From Periplaneta americana (lineage: Eukaryota > Arthropoda > Insecta > Blattodea > Blattidae), in assembly GCF_040183065.1 (NCBI RefSeq), contig NC_091120.1:23244708-23308707 (forward strand): DNA of 64,000 nt. Direction: 5' to 3'. The notes beneath the pieces were generated by a model, which was not told the DNA's origin, made no database searches, and saw nothing but the letters and a program-made list of their open reading frames with translations. Made by a program: the position numbers and the translations under genes. Below are positions 24,405 to 35,317 of the stretch, in pieces; within the stretch, counting starts at the first letter, position 1, and each line of letters opens with the position of its first letter.

Positions 24405-24986
24405 ATGGTACACAGACTACTCAACATACCAATGAACCAACAGGATTACTACGAAGAACTAAACACAATCAAATACATAGCACAAGAAAATGGATACAAC
24501 CCTAACATAATAGACAACATAATACGTAAGACAAAACAAAACCACAAAAAACAGAAGAATACAACACAAACACAAGAACACAAAAAATACATCACACTAA
24601 CATACGAAAACAAAAACACACATAAAATTGCAACCTCATTCAAGAAATTAAACTACAACATCGCATACAGAACAAATAACACTCTACAAAAACATCTCAA
24701 CACACAAACAACACAAACAAACAAATACAACCACACAGGCGTATACAATCTCAAATGTAACACCTGCAACAACTTCTACATAGGACAGACAGGCAGATCA
24801 TTTCAAACACGTTACAAAGAACACATCACAGCCATAACAAAATTACAAAACACCTCCACATATGCAGAACACGTCACAAATGCCAACCACACCTACAGAG
24901 ACATCAACACAGACATGGAAATACTGCATATCCAACCAAAAAGCCAGAAACTCAACACACTAGAACAATATGCTAATTTTACATAA
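24405..24986 (+). pseudogene. Penelope-like element GIY-YIG endonuclease region
   Basis: A 193-codon frame, only the 3-prime part of a Penelope polyprotein: no reverse transcriptase palm motif remains. The GIY-YIG nuclease core is visible around residues 114-146 as GVYNLKCNTC, then FYIGQTGRS and R-x-K-E-H. In the family this nuclease nicks target DNA for reverse transcription. The upstream ATG is probably not a true start. Confidence 0.8.
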
Positions 24987-25172
24987 AATCTTTTATTTAT
25001 CAGTATAATTTTATAGTCATCTTCTAAGATTTTATTTTATAATTAGTAATCAATGGTGCTTAATTATTACACTTTATTTTTATAACAATATTCATATTTA
25101 ATTAATTATATTTGTTTGCTATTAATTTCCGGATCCTCGTGGTCATCCTTAATTAAGGCCGGATGAGATTTT

Positions 25173-25192
25173 TTTCTCTCTCTCTCTCTCTC
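25173..25192. repeat. (CT)n microsatellite
   Basis: About 10 CT units next to the right arm of Penelope-like element A. Confidence 0.9.
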
Positions 25193-25597
25193 AAATATAC
25201 AGACACACGAAAACACACCCCAACGATATTCTCAACACACAATTCAATTTCAAAACACACACACTCTTTGATTCTACACTACAAACGCACCCTCACAGGA
25301 AACAAGAGGTGCCAAGACCAACAACGACCAGTTCTGAAGATGACCGAAAATATGTCGAAACATGTTAACAAAGTACGTTAAAATTTAACACAAGAAAGTT
25401 CTTATCATACATATTCCGAAGTAAATTAAGTTTAATCATTAAAGGATTATATGAAGCCACATTAAAGGTACTGACTTAATATTTGACATTTCGAGAGATC
25501 AATCTCTAAAATTGACTACTGTGAAAGGTATTATTTTATATAGTTTTATTTATTCTCATCAGAAATTGAATTTTCACACAGATTTTTGTCTGGTATA

Positions 25598-26929
25598 CGA
25601 GGCCTGTCTAAAATGTATCCGACCTTAAATTTTCCCGCGCAAAGTAGTGATTCTAAGGCGGCGCCACTGTGCACGGTGGAAGGAGGAACCGTAATGTGCA
25701 TGCTTGCATTTTTTCACCGCATTCGCTTGTGCCAGTCACTGGCTGGTGGTCGCCAAGTAAGGTGCTGTTCTAAGTGTTTGTCGGATTTAGTTTTCTCGCA
25801 AGATGACTGAACGAATTGAGCAAAGATACTGCATCAAATTTTGTCAAAAGCTTGGTGATTCTCAAAGTCAAACAATTCGTAAGATTCAGCTGGTGTTTGG
25901 GGAAGATGCGATGGGTGTAACACAAATTAAGGAGTGGTTCAACCGATTCAAAGATGGCCGCACATCAGCGGAGAGTGAGCAGCGTTGTGGCAGGCCCCAA
26001 ACTGCTCGGAGTGCAGCTGTTGTTGAAAGGATGCGAAATTTGGTGATGGCAGATCGTCGTTTGACCTTGCGGGAGATTGCCGAAGAGGTTGGAGTGAGTA
26101 AAGATTCTGCACATGCAATTTTGCGTGATGATTTGAACATGAACCGAGTGGCTGTGAAATTCGTGCCCAAGTTGTTGTCCCCAGAACAAAAAGACCTCCG
26201 TCGTGACGTTGCACAGGACCTTCTGGACACTGCCAACACTGATCCTGGGTTTCTGAACACCGTGATAACTGGAGATGAGTCATGGGTGTACGGGTACGAC
26301 CCAGAAACAAAAAGACAGTCGTCGCAATGGAAGCATCCCGAGTCTCCAAGGCCGAAGAAAGCGCGGCAGGTGCGAAGTAAAATCAAGGTGATGCTGACTG
26401 TTTTCTTTGATGTCCGTGGAATTGTGCATGACGAATACGCACCGGAAGGACAAACGGTGACAAAGGAGTACTATCACGATGTTCTCCGGCGACTCCATGA
26501 TGCAGTTCGGCGCAAAAGACCAGACATGTGTACGGCAAACAACTGGCACTTGCATCACGACAACGCCCCCGCACATTCATCCCAATTAATCCACACTTTC
26601 TTGGCCAAACATGGAATTACAACCATTCGCCAACCTCCCTACTCTCCAGATCTGGCTCCTTGCGACTTCTGGTTGTTTCCAAAATTGAAGACACCACTGA
26701 AAGGATCCCATTTTGAGAGTAGAGAAGAGATAATACGGAACGCGACGACGGAGCTGAACACCATTCCAAAAGAAGACTTTCAGAGGTGTTTCCGGCAGTG
26801 GAAGGATCGGTGGGCTAAGTGTGTGCAAGCACAAGGGGCCCACTTTGAAGGGGATTAGGGTCCCAACCCCGTCAGGTATTTGAAATATTTTTTCTGGCTA
26901 AAGGTCGGATACTTTTTAGACAGGCCTCG
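25598..26929 (+). mobile_element. Complete mariner transposon
   Basis: 1332 bp between TA dinucleotides (25596-25597 and 26930-26931). Terminal inverted repeats of about 28 bp start CGAGGCCTGTCTAAAATGTA with a single difference at the other end. It encloses one uninterrupted transposase gene. Confidence 0.95.
25803..26858 (+). CDS. Mariner transposase, uninterrupted, 351 aa
   Basis: Cuts and pastes its own element through TIR binding. The N-terminal paired helix-turn-helix is about 1-110 (E-W-F-N-R-F-K and the second HTH at about 87-108). The linker has FVPKLLSPEQK, a variant of the mariner WVPHEL motif. The catalytic triad is D158 (TGDESW), D253 (HHDNAPAH) and D288 (SPDLAPCDFW), with 34 residues between the last two, the D34D signature of mariner. 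The length equals the usual 340-350 aa. The start sits 205 bp inside the left TIR, as expected. No stop or shift is visible, so it could be active or recently so. Confidence 0.95.
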   Translation: MTERIEQRYCIKFCQKLGDSQSQTIRKIQLVFGEDAMGVTQIKEWFNRFKDGRTSAESEQRCGRPQTARSAAVVERMRNLVMADRRLTLREIAEEVGVSKDSAHAILRDDLNMNRVAVKFVPKLLSPEQKDLRRDVAQDLLDTANTDPGFLNTVITGDESWVYGYDPETKRQSSQWKHPESPRPKKARQVRSKIKVMLTVFFDVRGIVHDEYAPEGQTVTKEYYHDVLRRLHDAVRRKRPDMCTANNWHLHHDNAPAHSSQLIHTFLAKHGITTIRQPPYSPDLAPCDFWLFPKLKTPLKGSHFESREEIIRNATTELNTIPKEDFQRCFRQWKDRWAKCVQAQGAHFEGD

Positions 26930-26931
26930 TA

Positions 26932-27656
26932 ATTACAATATTCAGAGTGGACATAGCAGAGTTTTCTTATATCACTGGAAATAAATGTTTCTGAAAATAA
27001 AAACCTTTCATATTTCCGTCTTTCTTCTACTCACACAAAGGAAAATATCTTACGAACTTGTAAGTGCGTATTTCTTTATCCACAGCATGAGGATCGTCAG
27101 ATGAATGTTGAAGCATGTCCACTACTATGTCACTGAGCATATTGTAAGCTGTTTGAAAGTACAACAGATGATACTCCAGCTTCGAAGTTGAACTGAAGAC
27201 CAAGGGCCTTTAATTGTAAATAATTACCACACGTTGTTTGACATCTCTGCTGTAAATGTCATAATTGGAGAGATTATTTTATTATGATACCCATATTAAG
27301 GACACTATATTTGAAGTGAAGAGAAATTGTGTCACAAGTTGTACTTACAAAAGAATGAATATTTACACGGGTTCTTAACTTCTCAGTTAATCGGGAAATC
27401 ATGATTAGGGTGGAAGAGTAATAAATGCATTTATTTTATCTGATAATAACGCTCCATCATACAAGTAAAGCAAATCTATAATAGTCATTTCCTTCTATTA
27501 AGCAATTTTACTATAAATTTAATTTTTATAAGAAGTAGCCATCTGACAACAGTGCACAGCCTCAAAGACATAAATGATATGATTAAATCCACTTTGATTT
27601 CTCCTTCTCAAGAGTTTCTTATTTCTTTTTTTTTTTTTATAATTTGGTTGGTAGTG
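26932..27656. other. Intergenic, nothing recognised
   Basis: AT-rich sequence between the mariner and a poly(T) run; no frames or repeats of note. Confidence 0.5.

Positions 27657-27685
<29 letters not shown>
27657..27685. repeat. Poly(T) run
   Basis: About 28 consecutive T residues directly left of the truncated SINE. Confidence 0.9.
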
Positions 27686-27687
<2 letters not shown>

Positions 27688-27695
27688 ATTTCACA

Positions 27696-27818
27696 CGAGC
27701 AAATGCTTCGGTGCTGGACCCGGACTCATTTCACCGGCATTATCACCTTCGTTTCATTCAGACGCCAAATAACCTAGAAGTTGATACAGGGTCGTAAAAT
27801 AACCCAATAAAATAAAAA
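27696..27818 (+). mobile_element. 5-prime truncated SINE with intact target duplication
   Basis: Only the 3-prime half of the cockroach SINE (from GAGCAAATGCTTCGGTGCTG to the AATAAAATAAAAA tail). Flanked by a 14-bp duplication TTTTGCATTTCACA at 27682-27695 and 27819-27832, so truncation happened at insertion. Confidence 0.9.
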
Positions 27819-27910
27819 TTTTGCATTTCACATACCTAGTATGCAAGCAACATTGCTAGATTTATCTTTTGATTTTTTCAAAGATTTATTATAATTAGAT
27901 TAAGATAGAT

Positions 27911-28122
27911 AATTTTTTATTGTGGCTTTATCAACAGCTTAGGTTATTTAGCGTCTGAATGAGATAAGGTGATAATGCCGGTGAAATTCCAACACCGAAA
28001 GTTACCCAGCATTTGCTCATAACGGGTTGAGTGAAAACCCCGAAAAAAAAGCTCAACCAGGTAACTTGCCCCGACCGGGAATCGAACACAGGCCACCTGG
28101 TTTCGCGGCCACATGTGCAGAC
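27911..28122 (-). mobile_element. tRNA-derived SINE, reverse orientation
   Basis: The complement shows the SINE tail (GATAAAGCCACAATAAAAAA) and, at the other end, a B box (GGTCGGGG/GGTTC-like, changed to TGTTCGATTCCC) and the GGCCGCGAAACCAGG stretch. The first 30 or so bases are divergent. Confidence 0.8.
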
Positions 28123-28659
28123 CTAGAGCATTTTTGTTTAAGGAAAAATTACATCAATTTATTTGTCTTTAATCTGTAATCTGTTTTGTAATCTATAAAT
28201 GGAATTTCCAATTATCATCTTACAGGGTCGTGTATAAATTAGTTTTGTACTTTTCATTAACTAGTAATTTTAAGTTGATTTTAGGCGTTTTTTATTTCGG
28301 CATTAAGAATCACCTCTCAAATTAAATGTAATTACTTCCCTTCCACCTTCATACATTGCAGGTTTTAACATAGAATGACAAATGCTGAACTTGGATTTAA
28401 GTTTAAGCCTTGGATTACTATGTCATTTTGTATTTGGATTGTGAGAATATGAATGTACAGTTAATTGCTTAATAAATTTATTTAAAAAAATTGCGAAAAT
28501 GTTTTTATTGTGTTTTTAATTTTTAGTCAAGATGTAGGAGTGCAGCTTGAGTTATCTATCATATTTACCTTCAAATCAATCTTCTTAATGTATCCAGCTG
28601 TTTGCTGACAACATAAAGTCCACTATAGTCCACTGTAGTCTATTCAGTTGTTGTTTTTC
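28123..28659. other. Intergenic, nothing recognised
   Basis: AT-rich with no repeat boundary seen. Confidence 0.45.
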
Positions 28660-28912
28660 ACGAGAAATGAGGGGTATTTTGATCGGTGTTCATTACAGAT
28701 GCCTGTTGCTAGTAGCCAGAGTTGGGGGTATAGTCAATATATACTGCAGGGCTGTGTCTTCTGCAACCGGTACTGATGATTTTAATTTACTTCTTTGTGG
28801 TTTATGGGTGAACAGTATAGAAGAATGTGTTCCAGATCTTCATCATGATTATTACACCATAGACAAGTAGGATTATCAGAAATGTGAAATGGGTGTAGGT
28901 ACAATTGAGTGA
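28660..28912 (-). mobile_element. Non-LTR retrotransposon C-terminal fragment
   Basis: On the minus strand the frame reads P-T-C-L-W-C-N, then D-L-E-H-I-L-L-Y-C, the CxxC...H...C cluster that follows the RNase H domain in Jockey/I-group LINE polyproteins. It abuts an opposed LINE fragment at about 28912. Confidence 0.6.
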
Positions 28913-30095
28913 CAATATTTACCTTCAAAACAACGCCAATAGATTCTATGAGATTCCTCACTAATATTAACAGCATCAAAATGACAATAGAAGAAAAAGC
29001 ACGGATTCAATATGAAAAACTTATCAGATTACCAGGTAACAATTGGCATTCATACAGTCCTCTTTGTAGGTTGAAAACTCAAAAAAGTTTCATATCCATT
29101 GTTCAAGAATTAAAACAGAAAATCAATATCCCGAATTCAAAAGAAAACTTACAAATTAAACCAAACCCTTTAACTCTATTAAATATAGAATATAATCTAA
29201 ATTTAGCAGAAGAAATACTGAAATCAGAAGTAAACACTGAAATACTGAAACAATTGTCTTTAGAGACAATTAATATTAGGTACCCTCCACAAAACTGGCT
29301 TCATTTATACACTGATGGATCCTTGATCTCCAGAGAACAAGGTGCCGGTGCAGGTGTTACGTGCTGTCTCTTCTCACTTTATAGATCTCTTGGATATGGA
29401 ACAACAAGTTTTGATGGTGAAATCATTGCAATAAATGAATGTCTCAGGAATCTTCTATGCCACATCAATAAATTTAGGAATGCAGTTATATTGTCAGACT
29501 CCAAAGCAGCTATTCTATCAATCGTCTCTAAACACACACCTTCATCTCAAACAGCAGAAATAACTAAAATGCTCTCTCAATTATTATCACTCTATAAAAG
29601 AATTGTATTCCAATGGATACCATCCCATTGTGGAATCCTGGGAAACGAGAATGCAGATACTTTAGCAAAGAAGGGCAGCACTGCTACTTACAGACCTGTT
29701 ACTAAATCTACGTATTACTCTGTGAAGAGATTTATTAAATCTACATACTTAGACTTCAACAAACAAAATTTGATAACTCAATCCCAAGGGAAAAAATGGA
29801 ACTCTCTGCATCAAAATCCACAGTTAATTCCCGATTTACCACGAAAATCGTCTGTAGCTGCATTTAGATTGGCAACAGGACATGATTGTTTGGCCAAACA
29901 TCTGCATAGAATTGGAATATATCAGTCCCCTAACTGCCCATTGTGCAACTCAAACCAAGAAATGGATTCGGAACACCTCAAAATCTGTGCTTCAGTGGCT
30001 GGTAATGATAATATCTTTGAAAAATATTGGAGTGCAAGAGGTCAAATGACTTTATTGTCAAACGCCTGGCATTAGAAAACAACAACAACATATTT
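28913..30095 (+). mobile_element. Non-LTR retrotransposon 3-prime part with RNase H
   Basis: A single open frame (28909-30075, 388 codons; the first ATG is not the true start) runs from the region after the reverse transcriptase into a full RNase H domain. RNase H acidic residues are visible: YTDGS, DGEIIAI, LSDSKAA and N-E-N-A-D-T-L-A-K; the QWIPSHCGILGN motif is intact. A C-terminal CPLC...EHLKIC cluster follows. It ends with a CAACAACAA tail. The reverse transcriptase and ORF1 are absent. RNase H places it in the I/Jockey group. Related pieces are at 51185-51350 and 52355-52640. Confidence 0.9.
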
Positions 30096-30379
30096 ACCTT
30101 CATTAACAGTAGAATGTAATGATATTAATGATTCTACAGTATGTGTTAATTCTGACACAAAAAATGAGCAAGTTATTATATTACTTAAACTGACTGTTAA
30201 AACATGAAATGAAAATAATACCAAATGTTATTTGACTTCTATTTTGGTTTTAACTAGTTGATGCAGTTCATATTACCATGAACTTCGTGTTCAGTAGTTT
30301 ATTATAACTACAATCTTAATCTAAGTAAAACTCAAATTTTGTCTTCGGAATATAATAACTTACATAGTTTCTTTCTTCC

Positions 30380-30485
30380 TTTCATGTGTTAAAACTAGGT
30401 TACCTTGTTGATTAGTTTCAGCCTGTTGTAGGCCATCTTCAGAACTGTGTGGTCCTGGTTTTCTGCTGAATTTCTTGGTTCTTCA
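30380..30485 (-). mobile_element. Penelope-like terminal fragment
   Basis: On the minus strand CTGAAGA (30442-30436), a GGCCT...AGGCT hairpin and GAAAC follow in the same order as in the Penelope-like termini elsewhere in the window. No coding part nearby. Confidence 0.5.
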
Positions 30486-30607
30486 GGAATGATGTTTAAA
30501 TATATATCTCAATGGGAAAATAAGCATTTTTGGGCACCATAAAACCACTTTCAAACAGTCATATTTTACATAAAATGTAAAGATATTTAAGTTGTTTTAG
30601 TTTATCT

Positions 30608-31275
30608 CTACAGAAAAAAATAGGCATTTAACCTAAAATTCGAAGGCTACATTATAACACATAAGAGGTAGTAGGTAACCTGAAATTATTTAAATTGTAT
30701 CATTTATAAACTTAGAAGCCATTTTCTCAAAACTATTAATTTGAGTTGATAACTAGTGCACTGAGGGTCTGAAATATAGTAAAAAATAGGCATTTAACCT
30801 AAAATCCGAGTCTACATATAACATATAAAAGGTAGTAGATAACCTGAAATTATTTAAACTGTATCATTTTTAAACTTAGAAGACATTTTCTCAAAACTAT
30901 TAATTTTGAGTTGATAACTAGTGCACTGAGGGTCTGAAATATAGTAAAAAATAGGCATTTAACCTAAAATCCGAGTCTACATATAACATATAAAAGGTAG
31001 TAGGTAACCTGAAATTATTTAAACTGTATCATTTTTAAACTTAGAAGACATTTTCTCAAAACTATTAATTTTGAGTTGATAACTAGTGCACTGAGGGTCT
31101 GAAATATAGTAAAAAATAGGCATTTAACCTAAAATCCGAGTCTACATATAACATATAAAAGGTAGTAGGTAACCTGAAATTATTTAAACTGTATCATTTT
31201 TAAACTTAGAAGACATTTTCTCAAAACTATTAATTTTGAGTTGATAACTAGTGCACTGAGGGTCTGAAATACATT
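30608..31275 (+). repeat. 165-bp tandem satellite, four copies
   Basis: Three near-identical 165-bp units (30781-30945, 30946-31110, 31111-31275) follow one diverged unit at about 30608-30780. Landmarks are AAAAAATAGGCATTTAACCT at unit start and GTGCACTGAGGGTCTGAAAT at unit end. Low divergence among the last three suggests recent amplification. Confidence 0.95.
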
Positions 31276-31516
31276 TTAAACCATACGACTTCTCGAAACA
31301 ACTGTGACGAATTATTCTTCATGTCTAGGTAATTACATAAAATAGTGAGAAAATTAGTCTTTACCAAGTGGTAATGAGAGTTATTATTTTTGTATCTTTA
31401 TTCTTGTAAAATACAATATACTGTATCTTACTATGTTGATCTGAAAAAGAGTTAAAATTGATTACACAAGATGGAGAAAATTGAGCATTCAAGAAGAAAG
31501 AAACAACATTTACCAA

Positions 31517-32877
31517 CGCTAATATGTTTTCGCGGGATATCAGCCGAGTTAAGATTTTGGAATGCTCCAAGCTTTCGACTGCTATCTCTGCAGCCATCTT
31601 CAGGGAAGTGATGTCCGAACAGAAAGTCGAAAGGTTATATAGATGTGGCTGTCTCAGGTGAAACGGGATTGGTTGGCAGATCAGCCAATCCGGGGCCGGG
31701 AATTGTCATCGCTCGTAAGCTCCGCCCCTCCCGGGATTGCTGCGTGAAGTTTGGCGGGCGGCGAGCCCTGTTCCGCCGGTTGGAATCGGTTGCCGTCCTC
31801 GGTCCGTGATCTTCATGACCTTGATTGTAAGAGGGCCTGAGTTGGTCTAAGGCCGGTGTCCATGCCTGACTGAGCTGGAGTCCACTGTCTCTGTTAAAGT
31901 TGTTTTTCTCCAGCTTGATCTCTATGGCCTCCTTGATTGTACGATCCCAGTAGTGGCTTGATTTGTTAATGACCTTGGTGTGGTGAAACAGTCCTCAAGC
32001 CCTCAAACAAGTTACCACGAGATGTAACACAATAGACTTAGACAGCAAGCAAGAACCGACAAAGAAAGCTTTCATTCCATTCTGCGGGAGCGTGTCACAC
32101 AAAATAAGCAGAATCCTCCAGAAAGTTAATATCAAAACCATCCATAAACCACAGAGCAAAATCCGGAGTCATCTACGTCAGGTTAAAGACAGTCAGGGCT
32201 TAAGGACTCCAGGGATTTACAAGATTCCATGCGAGTGTGGCGAAGTATACATAGGGCAGACTGGCCGCACAGTAGAAGACAGAATCAAAGAACATAAGAG
32301 GAACCTGAGGCTGTATTACCCGGAAAAATCTGCAGTGGCGCAACACAGCATAGAAAAGGAGCATAAAATACTGTTTGACCACACCAAGGTCATTAACAAA
32401 TCAAGCCACTACTGGGATCGTACAATCAAGGAGGCCATAGAGATCAAGCTGGAGAAAAACAACTTTAACAGAGACAGTGGACTCCAGCTCAGTCAGGCAT
32501 GGACACCGGCCTTAGACCAACTCAGGCCCTCTTACAATCAAGGTCATGAAGATCACGGACCGAGGACGGCAACCGATTCCAACCGGCGGAACAGGGCTCG
32601 CCGCCCGCCAAACTTCACGCAGCAATCCCGGGAGGGGCGGAGCTTACGAGCGATGACAATTCCCGGCCCCGGATTGGCTGATCCGCCAACCAATCCCGTT
32701 TCACCTGAGACAGCCACATCTATATAACCTTTCGACTTTCTGTTCGGACATCACTTCCCTGAAGATGGCTGCAGAGATAGCAGTCGAAAGCTTGGAGCAT
32801 TCCAAAATCTTAACTCGGCTGATATCCCGCGAAAACATATTAGCGAACCAACGCCGAGAAAGCCTCAAATCATACAA
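31517..32877 (+). mobile_element. Penelope-like element B with 480-bp inverted arms
   Basis: Arms at about 31517-31995 and 32368-32865 are almost identical and inverted; the right arm overlaps the coding end. An 11-bp duplication ACATTTACCAA flanks at 31506-31516 and 32878-32888. The arms hold a GC-rich stretch (CCGCCCGCCAAACTTCACGC) and the CTGAAGA/GAAA core. Only the 3-prime part of the ORF remains, a usual 5-prime truncation. The element looks young. Confidence 0.9.
32092..32727 (+). pseudogene. Penelope-like element GIY-YIG endonuclease region, 211 codons
   Basis: Encodes the C-terminal nuclease: TPGIYKIPCECGEVYIGQTG, then R-x-x-D-R-I-K-E-H and a C-terminal helix E-A-I-E-I. Open reading continues upstream of the first ATG (GSVSHKIS), so this is the tail of the polyprotein rather than a complete gene. 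The frame then runs on through the terminal arm, whose proline/arginine-rich translation is probably not meaningful. Confidence 0.85.
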
Positions 32878-33446
32878 ACATTTACCAAGAGTATCAAGGA
32901 GTGTAAGAGGAATGCCACAATGTAGTGTAAGGAAAGCATAAAGAAATTGTCCTATGTGCAAATACAGTAGACCCTCGTTAATCTGAAATTGGATAAACTG
33001 AACACTTGGTTAAATCGAACTGTTTGATCCCAACTGAATTAATAGAGACAATCCACCGTTTAAACGGAATTTTAGATAAACTGTACTATGAACTGAAATT
33101 TTGTCCCTTCAGTGCATATTCCATAAGTTATTTCTCTGCTAAACTGAACACACCATATAGAGTACAGGAGCGTTTCGTTCTTTAGGGGTTTCAAGGCTTA
33201 GCTGTATTGATATTTATTTAATGTACGTGATATGTATTTCAGTTATTATAATTCTAATACAGTATAAATAAAGTCTTGTTCTCTTAGACTGTGACTGTTG
33301 ATGCAAGATTCTCGTACAGTTTACACAGCAGCTCTGGACGTGGCCTCTTCAGAGAGTATGTCATGTTGAGGGCAGTAGTAGTCAAACAGCAATTACTGAT
33401 TTTTTAACATTAATAAAATAATTAATAAATAATCGAACTGGTTACA

Positions 33447-34270
33447 TCAGCTTCTTGTCTATGCGGATGACATGAATATGTTAGGAGAAAATCCACAAAC
33501 GATTAGGGAAAACGCGGAAATTCTAGTTGAAGCAAGTAAAAGGAAGTAAATCCCGAAAAGAATAAGTATATGATTATGTCTCGTGACCAGAATATTGTAC
33601 GACATGGAACTATAAAAATTGGAGATTTATCCTTCGAAGAGGTGGAAAAATTCAAACATCTTGGAGCAACAGTAACAAATATAAATGAGACTCGGGAGGA
33701 AATTAAATGCAGAATAAATATGGGAAATGCGTGTTATTATTCGGTTGAGAAACTTTTGTCATCTAGTCTTCTGTCAAAAAATCTGAAAGTTAGAATTTAT
33801 AAAACAGTTATATTACTGGTTGTTTTGTATGGTTGTGAAACTTGGACTCTCACTTTGAGAGAGGAACAGAGATTAATGGTGTTTGAGAATAAGGTTCTTA
33901 GGAAAATATTTGGGGCTAAGAGGGATGAAGTTACAGGAGAATGGAGAAAGCTACACAATGCAGAGCTGCACGCATTGTATACTTCATCTGACATAATTAG
34001 GAACATAAAATCCAGACGTTTGAGATGGGCAGGGCATGTAGCACGTATGGGCGAATCCAGAAATGCATATAGAGTGTTAGTTGGGAGGCCGGAGGGAAAA
34101 AGACCTTTGGGGAGGCTGAGACGTAGATGGGAAGATGATATTAAAATGGATTTGAAGGAGGTGGGATATGATGGTAGAGACTGGATTAATCTTGCTCAGA
34201 ATAGGGACCAGTGGCGGGCTTATGTGAGGGCGGCAATGAACCTCTGGGTTCCTTAAAAGCCAGTAAGTAA
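33447..34270 (+). mobile_element. RTE-like LINE, 3-prime part of the reverse transcriptase ORF
   Basis: Starts in the palm with L-V-Y-A-D-D-M, then a frameshift near 33545 leads into a 228-codon frame (33570-34256). Landmarks: FKHLGATV, VVLYGCETWTL, LRRWAGHVARMG, GRPEGKRPLGRLRRRWEDDI and a final A-M-N-L-W-V-P. It ends in a TAAG repeat tail at 34258-34271. Endonuclease and the N-terminal half are missing. The clade call (RTE-like) is from motif memory; another LINE clade is possible. Confidence 0.85.
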
Positions 34271-34435
34271 GTAATAAAATAATGTTCCTGTTAGCTTTCT
34301 GCAATACATATTCATTATTCTTTGTTGTAAATTCCATAGCTTGAAATATCTTAATTCTGACTGAAACTTCAGTCTGTTACTGTGCCTTTAAAATGTACTA
34401 TAGCATTGTATTGCACTTATTCAGTAAATTGTCAC

Positions 34436-35317
34436 TAGGGTTCTCAGACATCCTGTAAAATATGGGATCATCCCATTTTTCGCTAATGCGTTCCATTGTC
34501 CCAAGAAAAGTCTTTGGGACAGCTTTCCGTCCTGTATTTTAGAGTTCTAAACTGAGAAAAAATGGAAAAGTTACAACATTTATTCTATATTACAAATTAC
34601 AAACATCGCACTTCATCATTGCAGGTGGCTGTAGATGGACTATTATGAAACAATATTATTGTGAGTTATTCATTTCTCAAGGTGAGTGATGGTAACACCA
34701 AACGTTTAGATGAAGTACGGGTGGATCTTTTTAAAAGTACAGAAGGAAAACTCTGAAATTTGAAGAGAGTAGTGGAGTTCATTATGTGTATCCCTGGAAC
34801 AAATGCATGTGTCGAAAGATTATTTTCTCGCATGAATGCTCTATGGACTGATGAGAAAAATAAATTGTCTGTAAAAACAATAAAATCAATGCTTGTTGTA
34901 AAATCATTCATCAGTGAGGATTGTGTTGCTTTTCATGACATGATTCTTCAAAACAAACAATTGTTAAGTGAAATTCATTCTTCAGAGAAGTATTGCAAGG
35001 CCAAGGCAATTGGTTTATAAGATTGTCACGTGAGTAGAATAAAATCTGTAGCTATTTCTGTAATAACTTTGTGAAAGCAATTTGAAGGCAATTTAAATAA
35101 AGCTTAAACTTAATGCAAATATGCTCCCTAACAATTTTTTTTTACTACCGGTGTTTGTTTACTTATCCTTAGTTAGTTGGTAAAGTGTTTGTATAGTAAG
35201 CTTTACTAAACACACACTTTGAAAGATTGGCATATTTGATGGGTGCGCATAACTAAACTTAGTCAGTGATAACTAATAAATGTCCCGCATTTTTTCCCAA
35301 TATGTCTGGGAACCCTA
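34436..35317 (+). mobile_element. hAT transposon, internally deleted
   Basis: Ends TAGGGTTCTCAGACAT / ATGTCTGGGAACCCTA are flanked by a perfect 8-bp duplication ATTGTCAC at 34428-34435 and 35318-35325. At 882 bp it is too short for a whole hAT. A frame at 34760-35020 keeps the C-terminal dimerisation region: PGTNACVERLFSRMNALWT, then K-L-S-V-x-T-I-K-S-M-L. Confidence 0.92.

Larger units (their letters stand above)
24109..25420 (+). mobile_element. Penelope-like element A, 5-prime truncated, inverted arms
   Basis: About 190-bp arms at 24109-24300 and 25230-25420 are inverted copies of one terminal repeat and flank the 3-prime end of the Penelope ORF. The arms carry the CTGAAGA/GAAAC core (25334-25360 on plus; a variant on minus at about 24170-24200). 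A TAAATTAAG string flanks at 24063-24071 and 25422-25430, a possible target duplication. Inverted terminal arms and partial ORFs are usual for this family. Confidence 0.8.

Noticed and set aside
25886-26843. Minus-strand frames up to 166 codons opposite the mariner transposase
   Set aside because: Mirror frames of a real gene; no independent signal.
30608-31275. CRISPR-like array
   Set aside because: Units are contiguous with no unique spacers; it is an ordinary satellite.
24109-32877. LTR retrotransposon terminal repeats
   Set aside because: The repeats are inverted, carry GIY-YIG coding sequence and no primer-binding or polypurine features; they fit Penelope-like elements.
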